The notes under the pieces: generated by a model
Told to the model about the DNA's origin: nothing
Databases searched by the model: none
The model's input: the letters and a program-made list of their open reading frames with translations, nothing else
Translations under genes and position numbers: made by a program
Assembly: GCF_037029465.1 (NCBI RefSeq)
Contig: NZ_JAYMEM010000026.1
Span: forward strand, 372,001 to 436,000
DNA: 64,000 nucleotides
From: Mesoflavibacter sp037029465
GTDB lineage: Bacteria > Bacteroidota > Bacteroidia > Flavobacteriales > Flavobacteriaceae
Reading direction: 5' to 3'
Part shown: positions 43,700-51,962 of the stretch, piece by piece
Numbering within the stretch: the first letter of the stretch is position 1
Layout of the letters: each line of letters opens with the position of its first letter

Positions 43700-45970
43700 T
43701 TATAAAGTATAATTTAAACCAAAACTAATATTGCGTCCCATGTTAGCAATACCATCTGTTTTTAAGCGTGATAAATGGTTAATGTACACTTTATCGGTTA
43801 AGTTAGTACCTGCAATGCTTATATCTAAAGGATTTTTAAATAATGTAATCGTTGTACCAACACCAGCGCTTAAAAGGTTGTAGCTTGGTGTTGTGGTTTC
43901 AAACTGGCTCACATTGTTTTGTGCAAATGTGGTACGCAGTTTTACAAATGCATAACTGTTTTTTAGGGTATTGGTATTAAACTCTGCACGTAACGTGTTG
44001 GTTAAACTGTTAGCAGGTATTAATGGTAAATAATCATCATTATCTTGTTGTCCTGTTACGGTTTCAAAACTAGACTCTAAATGTAACCAATCTAAAGGAT
44101 GCGGATGTAAGTGTACACCAAACTCGCCACCATATAAACGCGCATTACTTTGTAAATAGTTATATACAGGTGTGTTGTCTATAAAATTTCCGTTAGGCGC
44201 TAAATAGATGTAATTATTAATGTGGTTATAAAAACCGTTGGCAAAAATTTCAAAATGCTCGTTAGCATATTCTAAGGCTAAATCGGTTTGAAAGTTTTGC
44301 TCATTTTTAAGGTCTATATTTCCTACTTCGTATCTATTTGTTCCGTGGTGAGTCCCATCAGACACTAACTCAGATAAATTTGGTGCTCTAAATCCTGTGG
44401 CTAGGTTTAATCGTGCTACAATAGTTTTAGTCACATTAGCTTTGATACCAGCAGCACCATTAAAGCTGTTAAATTGCTTAGTAATAGCATTGTCTATATC
44501 TATACTTCTGTGATCAAAACGTGCACCTAATTGCAAGTCAAAAGTTTCAAAATGAATATGTGATGTAGCTAACACACCAACATCATTAGTTGTTGCGTCT
44601 GGTATTAATTGTTCTTCGCCATAATTACTGTTGTTTTGAAGCATACCTTGTACACCAACAATAGTTTCAAATCTACCCATAGCAGGTAAGTTGTATTTAA
44701 TGTTGTAGTTAAAGGTTTTTAACTTCATATGTAGTGCTGGCGCTTCGTCTTCGTGGTGTTCATCTTCATGTTCTTCTTCGTGCGCATCTTCGTCATGATC
44801 ATGGTCATCTTCATCTTCGTCATGGTGTTCCTCACCGTGTTCTTCGTGATGATGGTCTTCAAATTCTTGTCTATCGTTGTAGATATAACCTAAGTTAATA
44901 TCTAAGCTAGAATTATCAAAAAACCACGTACTTTTTGAACTTAAAATATGGTTGGTTAAGCTTTGGTAAGGCTCTAAAGGTGTTTTTAAATCAGACTGAA
45001 TTCCAATGTCTTCAGGAATACCAAGTTTAGAAAGGTTAACATTGTATCTAAAATCGGTTTTAAAATTGGTGCTTTGGTAACCTAAACCAGCCTTTAAATC
45101 TTGTTCTCTAAAACGTGTATTGGTTACTCTATAATCTTGGGTTTGATAATCGCTATGTTCTGCTTGACCTAATCTAATTAAGAATTTAAATTTATCGGCA
45201 GATGCTTTATACCCAAAATTAACATTGTAACCATCTGTATTTGTAAAATATCTAGTGTTTATATTAGTTGCAGTACTATTTGGATCTGCAAAACGCTCAG
45301 GATTTAGATATAAAACGCCACCAAGTGCATCACTACCGTAAAGTAAAGATGCTGGACCTTTTATCACTTCGACGCTTTCTATACCAGCATCGCTAATGCC
45401 TAAACCGTGTTCTGCACCAAACTGTTGGTTTTCTAGTCTTACACCTTGCGCGTAAACTAACACACGATTACTACTTAAACCTCTAATAACAGGTTTACCA
45501 ATTCCCATACCAGTTGTAATGCTTTCTACACCAGCGATATTAGTGATTCCGTCAGATAAAGTTACAGCACCTTTTGCTTTTAAAGTGCTTATTTTTTCTT
45601 GTTCAACCTTCATTACATTATCTTTTTGAAGCTTATGAAATGGCGTTGAAAGTATAACTTCACTCATTTCTATAGCAGAAGGTTTTAATTGAAATTGAAA
45701 CGGACTTGTTGCTGGTAGCGTAATGTTTTCTGAAAAGGTTTCAAAACCAATCACCGAAATGGTTATTTTTTGAACACCAGAAGGTAAATTATTTATAGTG
45801 AAATTTCCGTTGTCATCGGTAGTTGTTCCTTTTTCTAACTGCGGAAAATAAATATTTGCGTAAGGAATAGGCTCTGAAGAATCATTAATGGTGACTTGTC
45901 CAGATATATTGTTTTGTGCAATTGTTACGGTGGATACCATAGCAATTAGCATAAATAAAAATTGTTTCAT
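43700..45970 (-). CDS. TonB-dependent receptor with carboxypeptidase-like domain and His-rich loop (probable zinc/metal uptake)
   Basis: 756 aa. Signal peptide about 1-18 (TIA-Q), carboxypeptidase-like regulatory domain about 20-95 (ISGQVTINDSSEPIPYANI), plug about 115-225 (GKPVIRGLSSNRVLVYAQG), then a 22-strand-type barrel ending NISFGLNYTL. Residues about 368-408 form an extreme His/Glu/Asp loop (HHHEEHGEEHH, then DEDEDDHDHDEDAHEEEHE), as in ZnuD-type zinc receptors. A small His/Cys secreted protein gene lies directly upstream on the same strand. Metal identity (Zn, Cu, Ni or Co) is not readable. Confidence 0.87.
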   Translation of the reverse strand: MKQFLFMLIAMVSTVTIAQNNISGQVTINDSSEPIPYANIYFPQLEKGTTTDDNGNFTINNLPSGVQKITISVIGFETFSENITLPATSPFQFQLKPSAIEMSEVILSTPFHKLQKDNVMKVEQEKISTLKAKGAVTLSDGITNIAGVESITTGMGIGKPVIRGLSSNRVLVYAQGVRLENQQFGAEHGLGISDAGIESVEVIKGPASLLYGSDALGGVLYLNPERFADPNSTATNINTRYFTNTDGYNVNFGYKASADKFKFLIRLGQAEHSDYQTQDYRVTNTRFREQDLKAGLGYQSTNFKTDFRYNVNLSKLGIPEDIGIQSDLKTPLEPYQSLTNHILSSKSTWFFDNSSLDINLGYIYNDRQEFEDHHHEEHGEEHHDEDEDDHDHDEDAHEEEHEDEHHEDEAPALHMKLKTFNYNIKYNLPAMGRFETIVGVQGMLQNNSNYGEEQLIPDATTNDVGVLATSHIHFETFDLQLGARFDHRSIDIDNAITKQFNSFNGAAGIKANVTKTIVARLNLATGFRAPNLSELVSDGTHHGTNRYEVGNIDLKNEQNFQTDLALEYANEHFEIFANGFYNHINNYIYLAPNGNFIDNTPVYNYLQSNARLYGGEFGVHLHPHPLDWLHLESSFETVTGQQDNDDYLPLIPANSLTNTLRAEFNTNTLKNSYAFVKLRTTFAQNNVSQFETTTPSYNLLSAGVGTTITLFKNPLDISIAGTNLTDKVYINHLSRLKTDGIANMGRNISFGLNYTL

Positions 45971-46046
45971 GTTTTTAAATATGAATTTGTATAAAGTGTT
46001 TTAAATAATAAATTGGATATCGCGAAAGCGAAATCTATAACAGTGT

Positions 46047-46379
46047 TTATACAAATTGTGGCGGACCACGAAGTACAATACCTAATCGCTGGTAAGAGCT
46101 AATAAATTGGTATTGAGAAAGGATAGGCTTATGATTATTTTTAACCTTTAAAAGTGTGTAACTAAATACAGAAAATGATAGCGAATTGTTGAGTTTTATT
46201 TTATAAAAGTCACAATCTACATCTATTTGGTGTAAGTGATGATCGCTAGTTTTTTCTGTACACACCTCATGTTTGTGGTTTTCAAACACATGCATAGCTT
46301 TTACCGCAGCAGGTAACAACACAGCTACTGTAAGTAGTACTGCAAAGCCTTTTGTTAGTATGTGTTTAATTGTGTGCAT
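46047..46379 (-). CDS. Small secreted His/Cys-rich protein upstream of the metal TonB receptor
   Basis: 110 aa. N-terminal hydrophobic segment (about 10-27, ending VKA-M) followed by HVFENHKHEVC, TSDHHLHQIDVDCDFY: six histidines and two cysteines within about 30 residues. The C-terminal half (YTLLKVKNNHKPIL, LGIVLRGPPQFV) ends with RGPP-Q, a tail I associate with such flavobacterial proteins. It may bind the same metal as the neighbouring receptor. Start ATG (46377-46379) directly follows the stop of the DUF6787 gene, implying coupling. Confidence 0.72.
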   Translation of the reverse strand: MHTIKHILTKGFAVLLTVAVLLPAAVKAMHVFENHKHEVCTEKTSDHHLHQIDVDCDFYKIKLNNSLSFSVFSYTLLKVKNNHKPILSQYQFISSYQRLGIVLRGPPQFV

Positions 46380-46871
46380 TTATTCGTTTAAAAAGCGTCC
46401 TAAACCAAAACGTCTTAGCATTTTCTTTTCAAAATTCCAGAAAAATTTAAATTGACCAAACAGCCAACCAAAACAAACTAATAGGATTTGGTAAAAAATT
46501 AGCCCAATAATAATATATAAGAACCAATAAACAGTAGGATTTAAGTTTTCTTTAGTAATTCCTATAAACTTTATTAATGGTCGTCCTACAAAGACTGAAG
46601 AAGATCCTGTAATTGCAAAAACGATAAATATGGTAATTAATTCCCAGCGGTAAGTAACCTTCCATTTATTCTCTAATTTACTGAATAAGAATAGGGTAAA
46701 TTTTAATAATACAAATGTAATTACAAGAGTTAGACCTATTTTTAGATAGATATTATCAAAAAATAAATTAGCCAGTTTGTAACTAGAATAAAGTAAACCT
46801 AATACGCCTAAAATAGGGAAGAGGAGCTGCCAATTTTGTTGAATTTGCCAGCGTTGTTTAAATGCTTTCAT
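46380..46871 (-). CDS. DUF6787 family membrane protein
   Basis: 163 aa with four hydrophobic helices (about 15-35, 42-64, 78-97, 117-140). N-terminal MKAFKQRWQIQQNWQL, central TYRWELITIFIVFAITGSSSVFVGRP and C-terminal GQFKFFWNFEKKMLRRFGLGRF match DUF6787. Function unknown. Stop codon abuts the ATG of the His/Cys-rich secreted protein gene, so the two are probably cotranscribed with the receptor. Confidence 0.78.
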   Translation of the reverse strand: MKAFKQRWQIQQNWQLLFPILGVLGLLYSSYKLANLFFDNIYLKIGLTLVITFVLLKFTLFLFSKLENKWKVTYRWELITIFIVFAITGSSSVFVGRPLIKFIGITKENLNPTVYWFLYIIIGLIFYQILLVCFGWLFGQFKFFWNFEKKMLRRFGLGRFLNE

Positions 46872-46906
46872 AGCTGATTTTTACAGCTGCAAAAATACAA
46901 AACGAT

Positions 46907-47338
46907 TTAAAAAGGAGGCACACGACCGCCTAAAAGATTTTGATTATACTTATTTTGAAAATAAATGAAGTAATTATAAAGTTTGTAATTAACCTCGTAA
47001 CCGTAATCTATGTGTTGTTGGTAATTAATTTGCATTTCATACAAATTTGGATTGTAACGCTGAGGTTGTAATACACGACTATTCCAAGCTTGTACATAAA
47101 AAATGTTCTTGTTTTCAAGATAAGTTTGGTTGTAAAAACCTTCTGGTCTAGCAGTTGTATTTAACCAAACATTAAAACCTGGTTCTATTATAATAATGTC
47201 GTATTCAGATTCTTCGCTAGCTATTTTAATGGTGTCTCCAACCTGCGCAGGACTTTTGTCAGTCTCAACAGTTTTTTGAGTTGTACCACAACTAAAAGCT
47301 ATTAAAAGAATAATAGCAACTAAAGCTAAATTTTTCAT
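46907..47338 (-). CDS. DUF6146 family lipoprotein
   Basis: 143 aa. Lipobox IAFSC with Cys18. The mature part has IIIIEPGFNVWLNTTARPEG, YNQTYLENKNIFYVQAWNSR and QHIDYGYEVNYKLYNYFIYFQNKYNQNLLGGRVP, the DUF6146 pattern. Function unknown. The frame is open 16 codons upstream, but ATG 47338 opens the signal. Between this start and the upstream DUF937 gene lies a terminator, so it has its own promoter. Confidence 0.82.
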   Translation of the reverse strand: MKNLALVAIILLIAFSCGTTQKTVETDKSPAQVGDTIKIASEESEYDIIIIEPGFNVWLNTTARPEGFYNQTYLENKNIFYVQAWNSRVLQPQRYNPNLYEMQINYQQHIDYGYEVNYKLYNYFIYFQNKYNQNLLGGRVPPF

Positions 47339-47372
47339 AGTTCTGTTTTTACTAAAGTTACTAAAATTATAG

Positions 47373-47402
47373 CAAAAAAAAGCCAAACATAACGTTTGGC
47401 TT
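47373..47402 (-). terminator. Terminator of the DUF937 gene
   Basis: AAGCCAAAC pairs with GTTTGGCTT over a 5-base loop; the T run is on the minus strand. Confidence 0.82.
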
Positions 47403-47425
47403 GATTATAATATGTTAGTTGGTAA

Positions 47426-48064
47426 TTATTTTCCGAATAAACCACCTAAAAGTCCGTCAAGTCCACCTTTTTTCTTAGCGCTACCTAATACCATTCCTGC
47501 AACATCATCTACAACGCTACCATCGCCATCTGCATCTAATATTTTTTCTAAGAAACTTTGTTCTTCTTTAGCGCCGCTACCACCAAGTAATCCACCAAGT
47601 AATCCGCCTAAATCGTTAGTAGAACTTACATTGTTTTGTTTAGCCTGTTTACCTAAAACACCCATTAAAATTGGTGCAGCTACTTTTAAAATATCACCAA
47701 CAGAACCAGCGTCAAGACCAGCTTTTTGACCAATAACTTGTTGCACGCCTTCTTTTTTAGCACCTAAAACGTGACCTAAAATTTTATCACCATCTGTTTT
47801 AACGTCTTCATCAACGCCTCCACTAAATAATCCACCAAGGTTGTCTAAAATACTACCATCATGTTTATCCATAATTGCTCCTAAAAGACCTTGAGCACCT
47901 TCTGGTGAAGAAGCTGCGTTACGTTCCATAGCTTTCATCATAACTGGTAAAGCCATAGTTAATACGCTACTTGTTCTGTTTTCGTCTGTTCCTGTAGATC
48001 CAGAAACACCACTAATAATTGTTTTACCAATATCTGAGTTTAGTAAATCTAAAATTCCTGCCAT
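47426..48064 (-). CDS. DUF937 domain-containing protein
   Basis: 212 aa, acidic and Gly/Leu-rich, no signal peptide. N-terminal MAGILDLLNSDIGKTIISGVSGSTG and repeats of GLLGGLLGG, with ALPVMMKAMERNAASSPEGAQGLL, are typical of DUF937 proteins. A calcium-binding-like DADGDGSVVDD (about residue 175) sits near the end. The protein is probably helical and may assemble; function is unknown. Monocistronic, with a terminator after it. Confidence 0.85.
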   Translation of the reverse strand: MAGILDLLNSDIGKTIISGVSGSTGTDENRTSSVLTMALPVMMKAMERNAASSPEGAQGLLGAIMDKHDGSILDNLGGLFSGGVDEDVKTDGDKILGHVLGAKKEGVQQVIGQKAGLDAGSVGDILKVAAPILMGVLGKQAKQNNVSSTNDLGGLLGGLLGGSGAKEEQSFLEKILDADGDGSVVDDVAGMVLGSAKKKGGLDGLLGGLFGK

Positions 48065-48111
48065 TTTATTTAATTTTTTAAGGTTTGTAACTGTTAAGAC
48101 ATCTAATTTAC

Positions 48112-48146
48112 GAAAAAAGCCTCAATTTTTTATTGAGGCTTTTTCT
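48112..48146 (-). terminator. Terminator after serA
   Basis: AAAAAGCCTCAA pairs with TTGAGGCTTTTT around a short T-rich loop; A and T runs on either side allow function on the minus strand. Confidence 0.85.
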
Positions 48147-48175
48147 ATTTAATATTATTCTATAAAACGTTTGTT

Positions 48176-49132
48176 TTAGTCGTTTAATAGCAAACTTTTA
48201 ATTTGATCTGCTAACTCAACACCAATTCTGTCTTGCGCTTCGTTAGTTGCTGCACCAGTATGAGGCGTTAATGATAAATTAGCATTCATTAATAATTGTA
48301 TTTCTGGTTGTGGCTCTTTTTCAAAAACATCTAAAGCAGCTCTTGCTACTTTACCGCTTTCTATTGCGTTGACTAAAGCAACTTCATCTAAAACGCCACC
48401 ACGAGCAGCATTAGCGATGATAACACCATCTTTCATGTTGTCAAATTCGTCTTTACCAATCACGTATTCTTTTTGTGCTGGTACGTGAAGCGTTAAAAAG
48501 TCTGAGTTTTTAATTACTTCATCTTTAGATACAGTTTTTATATTGAAATTTAGTTTCTGTCCGTCAAAAAACTCTAATTCTAAGTCGGCATTTTCAATAA
48601 ATGGGTCAAAAGCAATAACTTTCATTCCTGCACCAATTGCAACTTTGGCTGTAGCTTGACCAATACGTCCAAAACCAATAACACCAAGGGTTTTTCCTTT
48701 TAATTCGGTTCCTTTAGCGTATGCTTTTTTAAGCTCCTTAAACTTAGAATCTCCATCTAAAGGCATGTCTCTGTTGGCATTGTGTAAAAATCTTGCTAAT
48801 CCGTAAAGGTGAGCAAAAACTAGCTCGGCAACAGAATGTGAAGATGCAGCAGGCGTGTTAATAACGTGAATGCCTTTTTGTCGTGCATATTCTACATCAA
48901 TATTATCCATACCAACGCCACCACGACCTATTATTTTTAGGTTTGGACAAGCGTCTATTAAGTCTTTTCTAACTTTGGTTGCACTTCTTACTAAAAGTAC
49001 AGTAATATCGTTTTTGTTAATGTAATCTATTAATTGTTCTTGTGCTACGGTTGTGGTATTAACGTCAAATCCAGCTGCTTCTAAAGCTTCGATTCCGCTA
49101 TTTGATATACCATCGTTTGCTAATACTTTCAT
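48176..49132 (-). CDS. serA: D-3-phosphoglycerate dehydrogenase, short form without ACT domain
   Basis: 318-aa NAD-dependent 2-hydroxyacid dehydrogenase. Dinucleotide-binding GFGRIGQATAKVA (about 153-165), catalytic Arg in NAARGGVLDE, Glu in FEKEPQPE and His in LTPHTGAATNEAQ. First step of serine synthesis (3-phosphoglycerate to 3-phosphohydroxypyruvate). It ends after the catalytic core, so it lacks the regulatory ACT domain of E. coli SerA. It follows serC by 67 bases on the same strand, which supports the phosphoglycerate assignment over a general hydroxyacid dehydrogenase. Confidence 0.9.
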   Translation of the reverse strand: MKVLANDGISNSGIEALEAAGFDVNTTTVAQEQLIDYINKNDITVLLVRSATKVRKDLIDACPNLKIIGRGGVGMDNIDVEYARQKGIHVINTPAASSHSVAELVFAHLYGLARFLHNANRDMPLDGDSKFKELKKAYAKGTELKGKTLGVIGFGRIGQATAKVAIGAGMKVIAFDPFIENADLELEFFDGQKLNFNIKTVSKDEVIKNSDFLTLHVPAQKEYVIGKDEFDNMKDGVIIANAARGGVLDEVALVNAIESGKVARAALDVFEKEPQPEIQLLMNANLSLTPHTGAATNEAQDRIGVELADQIKSLLLND

Positions 49133-49145
49133 TGTTTTATTTTTT

Positions 49146-49167
49146 AATTCCGCAAAAGCGAAAATCT
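49146..49167. repeat. Short dispersed motif TTCCGCRAAAGCGAAAA in the serC-serA gap
   Basis: ATTCCGCAAAAGCGAAAAT; variants occur at 46019-46035 (upstream of the TonB receptor) and, on the other strand and inside a coding region, at 25396-25410. Recognised as a common short repeat in Flavobacteriaceae. Confidence 0.5.
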
Positions 49168-49199
49168 AAATTAATTTTAATCTTTTGTTTATGAAATGG

Positions 49200-50261
49200 T
49201 TAAGCTTTGCTTTCTAGCTCGCTCATTACTTCAACTAAAACTTTTACACTATCAAGTGATAATGCATTGTACATACTTGCGCGGTAACCACCAACGCTTC
49301 TGTGTCCGTTAAGTCCGTTAATACCAGCTTCTTTCCACATGGTATCAAAGGTTTCTTTTAAATCGTCATTAGTTAAAGTAAAAGTCGCATTCATGAAAGA
49401 ACGGTCTTCTTTAGCAGCAAAACCTTTAAATAATGGGTTTAAATCAATTTCAGAATAAATTAAACGCGCTTTCTTTTCGTTTTCTTCCTCAATAGCTTTA
49501 ATACCTCCTAAATCTTTTAACCACTGTAAAGTTAACATGCTTGTATACACTGCAAAAACTGGCGGTGTATTAAACATTGAACTTTTATCAATATGAACTT
49601 TATAATCTAACATTGAAGGAATTTTACGTGATACTTTACCTAAAACATCTTCTTTTACTACAACTAAAGTAGTACCAGCAGGACCCATATTTTTTTGAGC
49701 ACCAGCATAAATAATATCAAATTTTGAAAAATCTAAGGTTCTTGAAAATATGTCAGAACTCATATCACAAACCATTGGTATTGGTGAGTTTGGAAACTCT
49801 TTTATTTGTGTTCCAAAAATGGTATTGTTAGATGTACAGTGAAAATAATCGTAATCTTCTGGGATTTCGTATCCTTTAGGGATATAATTGTAATTAGCAT
49901 TTTTAGAAGACGCAACTTCAATAATGTCATCAAAGATTTTAGCTTCTTTAATAGCTTTGTCAGACCAAGTTCCTGTGTTTAAATATGCCGCTCTTTTTTC
50001 TAACATATTTTGAGCAACCATTAAAAATTGCATACTTGCACCACCTTGTAAAAATAAAGCTTTATAACCTTTGCCTTCTAAACCAAGTAATTCTAAAGCC
50101 AAAGATCTTGCTTGCTCCATAATATCTACAAAGGATTTACTTCTATGAGAAATTTCAATTAAAGATAATCCGTTGTCATAGTCTAAAACCGCTTGAGAGG
50201 CTTTTTGTAATACTTCTTGAGGCAATACGCATGGTCCTGCGCTAAAATTGTGTCTTTGCAT
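49200..50261 (-). CDS. serC: Phosphoserine aminotransferase
   Basis: 353-aa fold-type I PLP enzyme converting 3-phosphohydroxypyruvate to O-phosphoserine. N-terminal HNFSAGPCVLPQEVL, PLP lysine in YAGAQKNMGPAG (about residue 190), LFLQGGASMQF and the C-terminal GHRSVGGYRASMYNAL are SerC hallmarks. Upstream (50283-50301) lies a 19-base palindrome that could be an operator. Forms an operon with serA. Confidence 0.95.
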   Translation of the reverse strand: MQRHNFSAGPCVLPQEVLQKASQAVLDYDNGLSLIEISHRSKSFVDIMEQARSLALELLGLEGKGYKALFLQGGASMQFLMVAQNMLEKRAAYLNTGTWSDKAIKEAKIFDDIIEVASSKNANYNYIPKGYEIPEDYDYFHCTSNNTIFGTQIKEFPNSPIPMVCDMSSDIFSRTLDFSKFDIIYAGAQKNMGPAGTTLVVVKEDVLGKVSRKIPSMLDYKVHIDKSSMFNTPPVFAVYTSMLTLQWLKDLGGIKAIEEENEKKARLIYSEIDLNPLFKGFAAKEDRSFMNATFTLTNDDLKETFDTMWKEAGINGLNGHRSVGGYRASMYNALSLDSVKVLVEVMSELESKA

Positions 50262-50282
50262 TTTTTAATATTTTATGCATAC

Positions 50283-50301
50283 ACTGTAAAAGATTTACAG
50301 T
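50283..50301. promoter_or_regulatory. Palindromic operator-like site upstream of serC
   Basis: ACTGTAAA-AGA-TTTACAGT, a perfect 8-bp inverted repeat with a 3-base spacer, 22 bases before the serC ATG. A half site ACTGTAAA recurs at 50341-50348. No U-run follows, so it is not a terminator. Confidence 0.5.
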
Positions 50302-50376
50302 ATATATAGTTTGTTTAGCATTACAAAGGTGCTAATTAATACTGTAAAAAATGTTATTAATATGATAATTTATCAA

Positions 50377-51438
50377 CTATATTTTTAACAAAAACTCAAT
50401 AGTATTAATATCATCTGCGTAGTCCCAAAGTTGTGGTTTTTGGGTCATACCAAAATCTACATCGTTTTCGGTTAGCCCTTTAGACACAACACATTGAATT
50501 AAATCTTTATCAATGTTTAGTTTGTTTTGAAGTTGTTCTAAACTATCATAGTATTCATAAAAAACAGTTGCGATAGGAGATGCGTAGCTTTGGTCTTCTT
50601 TAATCATTAAAAAACCATTTTCTAGCATGTCAAATTCGCTCATTAAATAGACTGCTTTATTATAATCATAATTATTAGTGTATTTAGCCTCTTCAATTAT
50701 AGGATGCCATTTATACATCGCGTTAAAAAAGCTATCAAAATTATAGTCTTTTGGTACAAATAGTTTTGAAACGTTGCGACAGCCTAACCCATAATATCTA
50801 AAAATATCTTCTGATAAGGCATTAAGTTGATCTTCAGTTTCATCACCAGTTAAAACTGCTACCGAGTTTCTGTTTTGCCTAATTATTGATGGTTTATTTT
50901 TAAAATAATACTCAAAATATCTAGCAGTATTGTTGCTACCTGTTGCTATCACAGCATCAAAATCTTGAAGTTTGTCTTCGGTAAATGTTATTTTTCCTTT
51001 TAATTCAGGAGAAACATATTCTAAATATTTAGCTAAAAAAGGTAAAAGGTGTTTATCGTTAGACGATTGCTTTACCAACACATCATGTCCAGTGATTAAA
51101 ACACTTAAAAAGTCATGAAATCCAACCAAAGGGATATTTCCTGCCATTATAATAGCTACTTTTTTTGGCTTGACTTCGTTTAAATTATAACTTAATAACC
51201 ATTGCTTTAAATTGTTTTCAGTCAATAAATTAGCCCAGCCTTCTAAAGCGAATAAAATATTGTTTTCAGTAAACCAGCCATTATGTTCTTTGGCTAATTT
51301 TATTTGATGTTTAAATCCATCAAAAAACAAGTCATTATGTAGAACATTTTCTTTTTTTTCAATTCCTTTAGTAGTAAATTGGCTTAAAAATTGGCCTAAT
51401 TCGGCGAAAGCTGTAGTTATGTAATATTTGTTACCCAT
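50377..51438 (-). CDS. Acyl-CoA reductase (LuxC-like)
   Basis: 353-aa aldehyde-dehydrogenase-fold enzyme of the LuxC/acyl-CoA reductase family. IIMAGNIPLVGFHDFLSVLITGH (about 95-117) and the nucleophile region YYGLGCRNVSKLFVP (Cys near 218) are characteristic. It would reduce an acyl-CoA or acyl-protein to an aldehyde with NADPH. The frame is open 14 codons upstream, but the ATG at 51438 (MGNKYYITTAFAELGQF) is the likely start because the upstream extension runs into the divergent promoter region. Divergent from the ferredoxin gene. Physiological substrate unknown. Confidence 0.85.
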   Translation of the reverse strand: MGNKYYITTAFAELGQFLSQFTTKGIEKKENVLHNDLFFDGFKHQIKLAKEHNGWFTENNILFALEGWANLLTENNLKQWLLSYNLNEVKPKKVAIIMAGNIPLVGFHDFLSVLITGHDVLVKQSSNDKHLLPFLAKYLEYVSPELKGKITFTEDKLQDFDAVIATGSNNTARYFEYYFKNKPSIIRQNRNSVAVLTGDETEDQLNALSEDIFRYYGLGCRNVSKLFVPKDYNFDSFFNAMYKWHPIIEEAKYTNNYDYNKAVYLMSEFDMLENGFLMIKEDQSYASPIATVFYEYYDSLEQLQNKLNIDKDLIQCVVSKGLTENDVDFGMTQKPQLWDYADDINTIEFLLKI

Positions 51439-51443
51439 TATAA

Positions 51444-51475
51444 TTTGTATAACCGTATTTTTGGCTTTATTTTTG
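51444..51475 (+). promoter_or_regulatory. Promoter of the ferredoxin gene
   Basis: TTTG (51444-51447), 20-base spacer, TATTTTTG (51468-51475). The TSS would be near 51481, about 28 bases before the ATG. Confidence 0.55.
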
Positions 51476-51509
51476 TACAAAGTTAAGTAAACAAAAACGA
51501 AATTACGCT

Positions 51510-51863
51510 ATGGCAATTATTATAACAGACGAATGTATAAACTGCGGAGCTTGTGAGCCAGAATGCCCAAACACTGCAATTTACGAAGGTGCTGACGATT
51601 GGAGATATAAAGACGGAACAAGTTTAGAAGGTAAATTGGTTTTACCTGATGGAAAAGAAGTTGATGCAGATGAGGCGCAAGAGCCTTTAAGTGATGAGAT
51701 TTATTACATTGTCCCTGATAAATGTACAGAATGTAAAGGATTTCATGAAGAGCCGCAATGTGCTGCAGTTTGTCCTGTAGACTGTTGTGTACCTGATGAT
51801 GATCATGTAGAAAGTGAAGAAACCTTACTTGGTAAACAAAAATTTATGCATCCTGATGGATAA
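51510..51863 (+). CDS. 2[4Fe-4S] ferredoxin (YfhL/dicluster type)
   Basis: 117 aa. First cluster CINCGACEPECP (C-x2-C-x2-C-x3-C, about residues 10-21). Second cluster C-x2-C-x8-C-x3-C in CTECKGFHEEPQCAAVCP (about 77-94), the long-loop form of YfhL-type ferredoxins. An insertion of about 30 residues between the clusters (DDWRYKDGTSLEG region) is common in Bacteroidota. Cytoplasmic electron carrier; partner unknown. Divergent acyl-CoA reductase shares the promoter region. Confidence 0.93.
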   Translation: MAIIITDECINCGACEPECPNTAIYEGADDWRYKDGTSLEGKLVLPDGKEVDADEAQEPLSDEIYYIVPDKCTECKGFHEEPQCAAVCPVDCCVPDDDHVESEETLLGKQKFMHPDG

Positions 51864-51885
51864 CATAATATTTATCTAAAAAATT

Positions 51886-51917
51886 AAAATCTCAAGTTAA
51901 CACTTGGGATTTTTTAT
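51886..51917 (+). terminator. Terminator after the ferredoxin gene
   Basis: AAATCTCAAGT pairs with ACTTGGGATTT (one wobble), then a T run. Confidence 0.75.
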
Positions 51918-51937
51918 TGGATTAATGTGTACATTTG
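51904..51937 (+). promoter_or_regulatory. Promoter of ychF
   Basis: TTG (51904-51906) within the preceding terminator arm, 23-base spacer, TACATTTG (51930-51937), 25 bases before the ATG. Confidence 0.45.
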
Positions 51938-51962
51938 CACTCGTTAAAAATAAAATATAACA

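Noticed and set aside
47412..47729. Plus-strand frame opposite DUF937
   Set aside because: Shadow of the Gly/Leu-rich repeats of the real minus-strand gene.
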